Program-made: the position numbers and the translations under genes | Notes under the pieces: model-generated | What the model saw: the letters and a program-made list of their open reading frames with translations, nothing else | Databases searched by the model: none | What the model was told of the DNA's origin: nothing | Part shown: positions 23,510-29,683 of the stretch, piece by piece | Layout of the letters: each line of letters starts with the position of its first letter | How positions within the stretch are numbered: the stretch's first letter is position 1 | Assembly: GCA_040902305.1 (NCBI GenBank) | Contig: JBBDXN010000106.1 | Location: 1 to 64,000 of the forward strand | Source: CAMLFJ01 sp040902305 | Lineage (GTDB): Bacteria; Methylomirabilota; Methylomirabilia; Rokubacteriales; CSP1-6 | Direction of reading: 5' to 3' | DNA length: 64,000 bases

Positions 23510-23666
23510 TTCTCCGTGAGTGCGTCAGGGTGAGCAGCCGTGTCCTGTGAGCGATCCGAGAGTGAGCGGAAGAACGTGTGCGGAACGTGTGGCTAGGCGC
23601 CAATCGCGGCTCCCATGTCCGGAGACACGCGATAGGGGGGTAGCCAGATGCTCATAAAGAATGAAT

Positions 23667-23733
23667 GAACATGTTGATCATCTTGATCACCTTGATCATC
23701 TGGTTCTCGGAAGGCTAGATGATCAACATGTTC
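23667..23733. repeat. Iteron-like repeats inside a 17-bp inverted repeat (candidate origin)
   Basis: GAACATGTTGATCATCT (23667-23683) is exactly inverted at 23717-23733. Within and after the left arm are three tandem 9-mers, TTGATCATC, TTGATCACC, TTGATCATC (23674-23700), rich in TGATCA. The right arm overlaps the stop codon of the replication gene. The tandem 9-mers beside a primase/helicase gene suggest a replication origin. A terminator is less likely because no T tract follows the stem. Confidence 0.5.
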
Positions 23734-25687
23734 AAGATTCTGGGTGGGGGGTCTGTTGAGCATCTGGCTCCGGCAACGCCCACCGCCACGCCGCGATCAG
23801 TTTGTACGGGCTGGCAGGATCACGGACGGGTGACACCACGACTCGGAGGCGTTCGCGCCCCCGTCGCAACGTGGATTCGCTGATCCCGGCCGCCAGGGCC
23901 GCGGCTTCCACGTCACGCCCGAGCTGAGGGCCGGCATCGAGCTGGTCTGTCAGCCACCGAACAGCCGTGGAGAGGGCACCGCCGCCGCGGCGGGGAGCCA
24001 TCGCTTCCTCAGCCGTCAGGGTGACCGGCTTCGCCTCCCATTCGATCGTGAGTTGTGGGGTGATTCGTGCCGCCAAGGTCGGGGCTCGCCGGCCGATGTT
24101 CGTTTTCGGCTGGGTGAGGAAGATCCGAGTATCCGTGTGCTCGGGCTGGTCGTGGTCCTGGCTCACGAACAGGATGCTCCGCATGATGGCCGCGAAGGCG
24201 ACCGAGCCGCCCACCCGATAGATCACGGTGTCCTCGGCGCCTTTCTTGAGGTGCATGATCGACACCACGGCGATGCGCAGTTCCTCCGCGAGCTGGGCGA
24301 GGGGGGTCAGGAGCCGTCGCACCTCGGGGTCGGAGTAGTTGTCAGTCTTGCCGCCCAAGTAGCCATTCAGCGGGTCAATCACCACGAGCCGCGCGCCGGT
24401 TCTCGAGAGCACCGCCCGCAGCGCGGGCAGATCATCCGCGAGCGAGAACATCCGGCTCTCGCCGTCGCCGTTTTCGGTTGCGCGGACGTAATGCACACGG
24501 TCGCAGTCGGCGCCCAGCGCGTTCAGCCGGGGTCGCACGGTCTGTGCGAGCGCATCCTCAGCCGCGAGAAATATCACGTCACCACGAGGCGCCGTCCCGG
24601 CCCCAGCCGTCGCATCCGGCCACGGGAATTCCCGCGTGACTCGAGCGGCTGTATCATTCGTGATGAATGACTTCCCCACGCCCGGAACACCACCGATCAA
24701 GGTCAGCATTCCGAACGGGATGCGCCCCGGCCAGAGCCATTCGATCTCTTGAGGAGCGACGGAAGACAGCGTGATCACGTTCAGCGTGCCGGGCGCCCGG
24801 CGCTCGCGCCGTCCGGTGAAGGTATCGCCACCGCCTTCGATGGCTGCGTGGGCGGTACGGCGCACGTAGTCGTCACCCTTCTCGGATCGGTAGAGCTGGG
24901 AGCCACGAAACAGGTGGCACAACTGGTCCTCATCCTGTGTGTAGAAGTGCAAGAGCCCCATGAGCGCCATATCGGCCTCGGACGGGCTGGGATAGTCACT
25001 CCGGTCACCTTGGTCGTATAGCCGCGTGAACTTCTCACGGGCACCGTCTGTGCGACGGCGGCGTAAGATCTCCTCATCCGATAAGGCCCCCGACTTGGGG
25101 CCTGACGTTGCGGGCTTGCTCGGGGCGGGGAACCACTCGGCGTATACTGCGGCCAAGGCGTCCGTCCGTTCTTCGATTGTTGCCGGCGTGCCTGGCACAT
25201 GTCCGCCCGTCACGGTCAGGAAGCGCGCGCGGTCGTACATCTCCACCGTGTGCCCCGCGGTGGTGGTCGTCTTGCACCGAGGGCCAGGTTTCACCCCGCG
25301 GCAAAAGATCCGCAGGCCGCGCCCGCTTGGCGATACCTCGGTGTAACTCGCCAGGCGGGCAACGATGGCCGCCGCGTCAGGGTGAATGTGGCCGGCCGCG
25401 TCTACCACGCCATCCAGATCAACGCCGACAAGGCCATCGTCCGCCGTGAGGACATACCCGATCCCGTCGCAGGGTGAGTCCGGAATCTCCGCGACGGCAC
25501 GCGCCGCCGCAAACGAGAGCCACGTGCTTGGGTCCGTGGTGTCGGCGCGTTCGCCAGTAGGGCAATAGGGAACTTTTGTGGGCTTGTCTTTGTCCGTCAC
25601 TGGCTCGTATCGCCAGAGCACCCACTGAGCCCGGCCGGCGAGGGAAGCAGGGATCACGTCGAACGTCGGAATGGTAGCCGTTGTCAT
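23732..25687 (-). CDS. Replication protein: primase/polymerase-like N-terminus plus RepA-type AAA helicase
   Basis: 651 residues. The N-terminal 190 residues (ASLAGRAQWVLWRYEPVTDK, GIGYVLTADDGLVGVDLDG, EVSPSGRGLRIFCRG) resemble the origin-binding/primase-polymerase modules of phage and plasmid replication proteins, with a DLD acidic pair. The middle has a RecA-like ATPase: Walker A GGVPGVGKSF, GDVIFLAAEDAL, Walker B RLVVIDPLNGYLG and SIMHLKKG. A short winged-helix-like C-terminus follows (AALAAGISESTLRRGRERL). It probably opens and primes the element's origin. Iteron-like repeats lie immediately downstream. Confidence 0.8.
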   Translation of the reverse strand: MTTATIPTFDVIPASLAGRAQWVLWRYEPVTDKDKPTKVPYCPTGERADTTDPSTWLSFAAARAVAEIPDSPCDGIGYVLTADDGLVGVDLDGVVDAAGHIHPDAAAIVARLASYTEVSPSGRGLRIFCRGVKPGPRCKTTTTAGHTVEMYDRARFLTVTGGHVPGTPATIEERTDALAAVYAEWFPAPSKPATSGPKSGALSDEEILRRRRTDGAREKFTRLYDQGDRSDYPSPSEADMALMGLLHFYTQDEDQLCHLFRGSQLYRSEKGDDYVRRTAHAAIEGGGDTFTGRRERRAPGTLNVITLSSVAPQEIEWLWPGRIPFGMLTLIGGVPGVGKSFITNDTAARVTREFPWPDATAGAGTAPRGDVIFLAAEDALAQTVRPRLNALGADCDRVHYVRATENGDGESRMFSLADDLPALRAVLSRTGARLVVIDPLNGYLGGKTDNYSDPEVRRLLTPLAQLAEELRIAVVSIMHLKKGAEDTVIYRVGGSVAFAAIMRSILFVSQDHDQPEHTDTRIFLTQPKTNIGRRAPTLAARITPQLTIEWEAKPVTLTAEEAMAPRRGGGALSTAVRWLTDQLDAGPQLGRDVEAAALAAGISESTLRRGRERLRVVVSPVRDPASPYKLIAAWRWALPEPDAQQTPHPES

Positions 25688-25693
25688 GTTCGG

Positions 25694-25966
25694 TTAGTCC
25701 TCAATGTCAATGCAATACCAGGACGCGGGAAGCGGCCCGGCGTCCTCCGCGGTCACGGTGTCCGTTGCGGCCGTCGTCTCCGTTAGCGCCCGTATCTCAG
25801 CTACGAGTAGATCCCTGCACCCTTCGCACGGACATCCCCACCGGAGCGTGTTCGGCGGCGGCACGAGGGACAGCGGTCGACGCCGCGGGCGACGTACGGG
25901 ATGCTCGTCAGCCTCGAGTCCTTCAATGGCGCTCTCGACTTCTTCGGCAAGCTGTTGCGCGTTCAT
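25694..25966 (-). CDS. Small hypothetical protein upstream of the replication gene
   Basis: 90 residues, MNAQQLAEEVESAIEGLEAD, with an Arg-rich RRPRRRP patch and WGCPCEGCRDLL, whose three Cys may bind zinc. It lies six bases before the replication gene, so it is co-transcribed. No family recognised. Confidence 0.5.
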   Translation of the reverse strand: MNAQQLAEEVESAIEGLEADEHPVRRPRRRPLSLVPPPNTLRWGCPCEGCRDLLVAEIRALTETTAATDTVTAEDAGPLPASWYCIDIED

Positions 25967-26068
25967 AGGCAGGGAGGTTCCGTGGCCTTTCGTTGGGAGT
26001 CAGAATCACGGTCGGTGCTGCGGGGTTACTTCGTTTTCGGGGTCCGCTGAATCGAGATACGAAACATT

Positions 26069-26425
26069 CTACGCGCGAATCGCGGCGAGCTGTTCCTTTG
26101 CGCGGAGCAGGAAGTCAGGGGCGATCGTGACGTGCATCCCCTCATGCCGGATCACCAGCGGTGCCGGCACCGGCGCGTGCCACATGGATTCGATCGTAGG
26201 GAGCGCGGCTTTCGCCAGCGCCACGGGAAGCGGGCTATTCTCTCCGAAGTAGCGCCGCAGCCGAATCACCAGCTCTCCGAATGCGAGTGTGACGGGCGCG
26301 TAGTCAAATCGGTTGCCTTCCAAACGCGTATGTAGATGGTCGGGCAAGACACCATCCCGCGCCCATTGGCGAATCTGTGACTCGGGTAGGTCGAGCGCCC
26401 GTGACAGGTCAGCCTTAGTGAGCAT
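26069..26425 (-). CDS. Small HTH protein (MerR-like fold)
   Basis: 118 residues. MLTKADLSRALDLPESQIRQ then WARDGVLPDHLHTRLEGNRFDYAPV is a MerR-type recognition-helix-plus-wing pattern, used in phages as excisionase-like or regulatory proteins. The C-terminal half is hydrophobic and helical (ALAKAALPTIESMWHAPV). Overlaps the upstream gene by 11 bases. Confidence 0.6.
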   Translation of the reverse strand: MLTKADLSRALDLPESQIRQWARDGVLPDHLHTRLEGNRFDYAPVTLAFGELVIRLRRYFGENSPLPVALAKAALPTIESMWHAPVPAPLVIRHEGMHVTIAPDFLLRAKEQLAAIRA

Positions 26426-26873
26426 AGGCGTTCGCTAGCATATCGATCGCATACCGAAGGAACGCTAGCGGGATGCGCTTCGTCCGGCGGCCGGTCTTGA
26501 CGATCGCCACAACGCGGGTATTCCGCGGACGACGGCCCGCATTGATGAGGCGGGCGGCCTTGAGGAACGCATCGGGGAGCTTCGGGCCGATATCTTGAAG
26601 GATCTGCTCGGACTCTGTTTGCGTGAGACGGGTTTCAGCGACCAAGCCAGCCAGCTCGCCAAACAGGATGAACCACCACGACAGGGAAGGATCGAAGCGT
26701 AGACGCCCCTGGCTAAGCTCGGTCAAAACCACGAATGGATCAAGATACCCTACGTGAATCAGATCGAGCACGTCGTCACCGCCGATCGGATGGTCGGTGA
26801 GCTGAGACAACGTCTTTGCGACTTCGGACAGGGTATATCCCCAGCGCGTGTTCCGTTGCGCCCCTTGTACCAT
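26415..26873 (-). CDS. Hypothetical element protein, possible HTH regulator
   Basis: 152 residues. WGYTLSEVAKTLSQLTDHPI resembles a helix-turn-helix start, and the C-terminus has a basic RPRNTRVVAIVKTGRRTKRI patch. No family recognised. Overlap with the MerR-like gene suggests the two act together. Confidence 0.5.
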   Translation of the reverse strand: MVQGAQRNTRWGYTLSEVAKTLSQLTDHPIGGDDVLDLIHVGYLDPFVVLTELSQGRLRFDPSLSWWFILFGELAGLVAETRLTQTESEQILQDIGPKLPDAFLKAARLINAGRRPRNTRVVAIVKTGRRTKRIPLAFLRYAIDMLANAYAH

Positions 26874-26973
26874 GTGCGCCTCACCCCTTTCCCTACAGCG
26901 TCGGACGGTTCTTTCCCGTTCTCACCTACTTAGACGAAATGAGAAATGGTCCTTGTCGCACGAGTCAGAGTAA

Positions 26974-27837
26974 CTACGTGATTCGACGATGGATTCTAAA
27001 TTTTTCGTCGTCACGGAGCCGGTGCCCTAGGACGTCGAGGCGTGCGAAATCCTCGTGAAGCCATCGCGCGATGGTGCTGAAGTGCGACCCGCCGGGCTTC
27101 CGGGCCGCGATCTCCCGCGTCGTGCGCCCCGCGGCGGCAAGAAGGAGGTTGTTCAACCGTGCGGGCGTTGGGATGCCGGCCTGTCGCGCGAACGTTTGGA
27201 GCATATGGTCCTGATGTTGGAGAGCTGCCGCGGTAGTGAGAATGTGCGGGCCGCGGTAGCCGCCACGATACACCGGCACGCCGCGTGAGGGGTCATGCCC
27301 GGCGTGTTCTGATGGAAGGGCTTCATGGGAGCGTTCCACGGCCGGCGCTTCGGTTGCCGCGGCGAGTGCGTCGGTTACCGGATTGGGCGCTACGTCGTCC
27401 CGAAACGTGGTCCCTTCGCGGTGGTCAATGAGGGATTGTTTCCGGTCCGCGTCGCGCCTAGCGTTGGTAACAACAGTTTTGAGGAACGCGCGTGTAGGCT
27501 TCGCGGGGAGCGCATCCGTATGCTCGAGCTTCCACGCCGCGTCACCAACGGCGGATTGTGCCCGGTGCTCAACACTGAGATTCCGCTGGTACTTCCGTTT
27601 GCGCGGGTTGTAGACGCGTCGCGGAGTACGGATTTTCGTCAACTGGTCAGTAATAAGGCTGGTGTGGACGGGCACCGATTCCATGAGCGCGCGGACAACG
27701 GCCTTGGGGTGCACGGCGGGGGCGATGGCGCGTTCCTCTGCCATCCGCGCGGCTAGGTGTGCTTCGACGTCAAGGTGTTCTTCGCGCTTCCGCTTGCGTG
27801 CGCGTCGTTCGGGGCCGCCGATTAGTGATTCACTCAT
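26974..27837 (-). CDS. Possible sigma-factor-like or HTH protein
   Basis: 287 residues with a very basic N-terminus. Around residues 85-135, AWKLEHTDALPAKPTRAFLK, then TVVTNARRDADRK resembles sigma region 2. Near residues 220-265, LLLAAAGRTTREIAARKPGG then STIARWLHEDFARL resembles a region-4 helix-turn-helix. The similarity is weak and judged by eye. As the most upstream gene of the replication-side operon it could control element transcription. Confidence 0.4.
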   Translation of the reverse strand: MSESLIGGPERRARKRKREEHLDVEAHLAARMAEERAIAPAVHPKAVVRALMESVPVHTSLITDQLTKIRTPRRVYNPRKRKYQRNLSVEHRAQSAVGDAAWKLEHTDALPAKPTRAFLKTVVTNARRDADRKQSLIDHREGTTFRDDVAPNPVTDALAAATEAPAVERSHEALPSEHAGHDPSRGVPVYRGGYRGPHILTTAAALQHQDHMLQTFARQAGIPTPARLNNLLLAAAGRTTREIAARKPGGSHFSTIARWLHEDFARLDVLGHRLRDDEKFRIHRRIT

Positions 27838-28100
27838 TCTGTTGTCACCCCCCTCCGCTCGTGCTCAAGAATTCTCGCCTTTCACTTCTCAGCCTTCCAC
27901 CTTTCTACGTCTGCAAGCCGCGGACCTGGCCGTAATGCCAGCGCGTAATGCCAACGAATCAGAATCCGTAGACACCGCGCGCGATGTTGCCAGCGCGTGT
28001 AATGCCAGCGCCGAGCGGCTTCGATCGGCAACCGCGCAACGGTTGCGTCAGGATTTTGCGCAGCACGGCCACCGTCTCCCGGCAACGCTGTAGAATCCTT
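27838..28100. other. Right junction of the element, non-coding, with short repeats
   Basis: No gene seen. GTAATGCCAGCGC occurs at 27932-27944 and 27999-28011, with partial copies at 27945 (GTAATGCCAACG) and 27986 (TGCCAGCGC). The composition changes back toward the chromosome. TAGAAT at 28091-28096 may be the -10 of the SpoU gene promoter. The right attachment site should lie in this stretch. Confidence 0.5.
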
Positions 28101-28181
28101 GTTATGCTGTGCGCTCGAATGCGACAGGTGGAAGGCGCTTCAGGACATTCACGGCCGTACGGTCCGGCCATGGAGGCGGCT

Positions 28182-28982
28182 ATGAAGGCCGAACTTATCG
28201 ACGACCCCGCCGATCCACGCGTCGCGGACTATCGCGAGGCGCGCGATGGTCAGCTCCGAAGCCGCGCAGGGCTGTTCCTGGCCGAGGGGCGTCTCGTCGT
28301 GCGCCGCCTGCTCGAGGCCTCCCGCTTCCGCACCCGCTCGCTGCTGCTGACCCACCGCGCGCTCGACGATCTGAGCGACCTCCTGACCGGCGACGATGCC
28401 CCGCCCGTCTACCTGGCGTCGGCCGAGACCATCCGCGCGGTCGTCGGCTTCAAGTTCCACCGGGGCTGCCTGGCCGCGGCGGTCCGCGGCGCGCCGGTCC
28501 GCCCCGAGGCGCTCATCGAGCCCCCAGGCCCGCGCACCTTGCTGGCGCTAGAGGAGCTGGCCGATCCGGACAACGTCGGCGCGGTGTTCCGCAATGCGGC
28601 GGCCTTCGGCGCCGCGGGCGTCCTGCTCTCGCCGGGCTGCACCGATCCGCTGTACCGCAAGGCCATCCGCGTCGCCATGGGCGCGACGCTCTCGACGCCG
28701 TTCGCCCGCGCCGACTGGCCGGGCGGGCTCACGATGCTGCGCGCGGCGGGCTACACGCTCGTGGCGCTCACCCCGGATCCGGCGGCGCAAGATATCGCAG
28801 CGATGGTGACCGGCGGGCTCCCATCCCGCCGCCTCGCCCTCGTGGTGGGCGCGGAGGGTGACGGGCTCCGCGCCAGCACGCGGGCCGCGGCGGACTGCCG
28901 CGTGCGCATCCCGATGACGGCCGGCGCCGACTCGCTGAACGTGGCCACGGCGTGCGGCATCGCGCTCCACCGGCTGGCATGA
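28182..28982 (+). CDS. SpoU/TrmH-family RNA 2'-O-methyltransferase
   Basis: 266 residues. The substrate-binding N-terminal domain has FLAEGRLVVRRLLE. SPOUT motif 1 is ELADPDNVGAVFRNAAAFGA (the NxGxxxR arginine), motif 2 LALVVGAEGDGL and motif 3 IPMTAGADSLNVATACGIAL. Methylates ribose in tRNA or rRNA using SAM through the trefoil knot. GGAGG is 6 bases before the ATG at 28182, which favours it over the in-frame ATG at 28170. Its stop overlaps the next gene (ATGA). First chromosomal gene right of the element. Confidence 0.9.
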   Translation: MKAELIDDPADPRVADYREARDGQLRSRAGLFLAEGRLVVRRLLEASRFRTRSLLLTHRALDDLSDLLTGDDAPPVYLASAETIRAVVGFKFHRGCLAAAVRGAPVRPEALIEPPGPRTLLALEELADPDNVGAVFRNAAAFGAAGVLLSPGCTDPLYRKAIRVAMGATLSTPFARADWPGGLTMLRAAGYTLVALTPDPAAQDIAAMVTGGLPSRRLALVVGAEGDGLRASTRAAADCRVRIPMTAGADSLNVATACGIALHRLA

Positions 28983-29683
28983 TCCGCATCGGCACGTCCG
29001 GCTACAGCTATCCGGAGTGGCGGGGGACCTTCTATCCGGACAAGTTCCCGACCGGCAAGATGCTGCCCTACTACGCCGAGCGCTTCTCCACGGTGGAGAT
29101 CAACAACACCTTCTACCGGATGCCCAACGCCAAGACCATCGCGGGCTGGGACGCGGAGACGCCCGAGGGATTCTCGTTCACCCTCAAGGCGCCACAGCGC
29201 ATCACCCACTTCGCGCGCCTGCGCGAGATCAACGACCCGCTGCGCTACTTCCTCGACACCACCGCCGGCCTCGGCCCGAAGCGCGGCCCGCTGCTGTTCC
29301 AGTTCCCGCCCAACTTCAAGAAGGATCTGGCCCGGCTGGGCGGCCTGCTCGACCAGCTTCCCGCCGGCCTGCGCTGCGCGCTCGAGTTCCGCCACGAGAG
29401 CTGGTTCGCGGACGACGTGTACGAGCGTCTCCGGGCCGCCAATGCCGCGCTCTGCGTGGCCGACACCGAGGACGCCACCACGCCGATCGAGGTGACCGCC
29501 GACTGGGGCTACCTGCGGCTGCGCGACCAGGGCTACACCGCCGCGGACCTCGAGAGCTGGAGTCGCCGGATCGGCGAGCTCGGCGCCCGGTGGCGCGACG
29601 CGTTCGTCTACTTCAAGCACGAGGAGGCCGGGACCGGCCCCGCGTTCGCGCGGCAACTCCAGGAGCTGTTGAGCGCGTTTTAG
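28979..29683 (+). CDS. DUF72 family protein (YecE-like)
   Basis: 234 residues. MIRIGTSGYSYPEWRGTFYP, AERFSTVEINNTFYRMP, GFSFTLKAPQRITH and a late AFVYFKHEEAG are hallmarks of the DUF72 TIM-barrel. Biochemical function unknown. Overlaps SpoU by four bases and, at its 3' end, the repeat-extended tail of ligD on the other strand by 71 bases. Confidence 0.88.
   Translation: MIRIGTSGYSYPEWRGTFYPDKFPTGKMLPYYAERFSTVEINNTFYRMPNAKTIAGWDAETPEGFSFTLKAPQRITHFARLREINDPLRYFLDTTAGLGPKRGPLLFQFPPNFKKDLARLGGLLDQLPAGLRCALEFRHESWFADDVYERLRAANAALCVADTEDATTPIEVTADWGYLRLRDQGYTAADLESWSRRIGELGARWRDAFVYFKHEEAGTGPAFARQLQELLSAF

Larger units (their letters stand above)
12620..28040. mobile_element. Integrative element (phage-satellite-like or cryptic prophage), approximate limits
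   Basis: Base composition falls visibly and returns to the GC-rich norm at both ends. The element starts with a serine recombinase at one end, ends with phage-type regulatory genes at the other, and encodes HNH nucleases, a methyltransferase, a bS21-like protein, a scaffold-like protein and a replication protein. Nearly all genes run on the minus strand. No portal, major capsid, large terminase or tail genes were found. I could not identify direct-repeat attachment cores by eye, so the limits are judged from composition and gene content (left within 12589-12661, right within 27838-28090). Confidence 0.75.

Noticed and set aside
12662..28184. GGCGGCTATGA at both element ends as an attachment core
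   Set aside because: The 11-mer occurs in inverted orientation, near 12664 on the minus strand and 28175 on the plus strand. Integration by a serine recombinase requires direct repeats, and one copy is simply the ribosome-site and start region of the SpoU gene.
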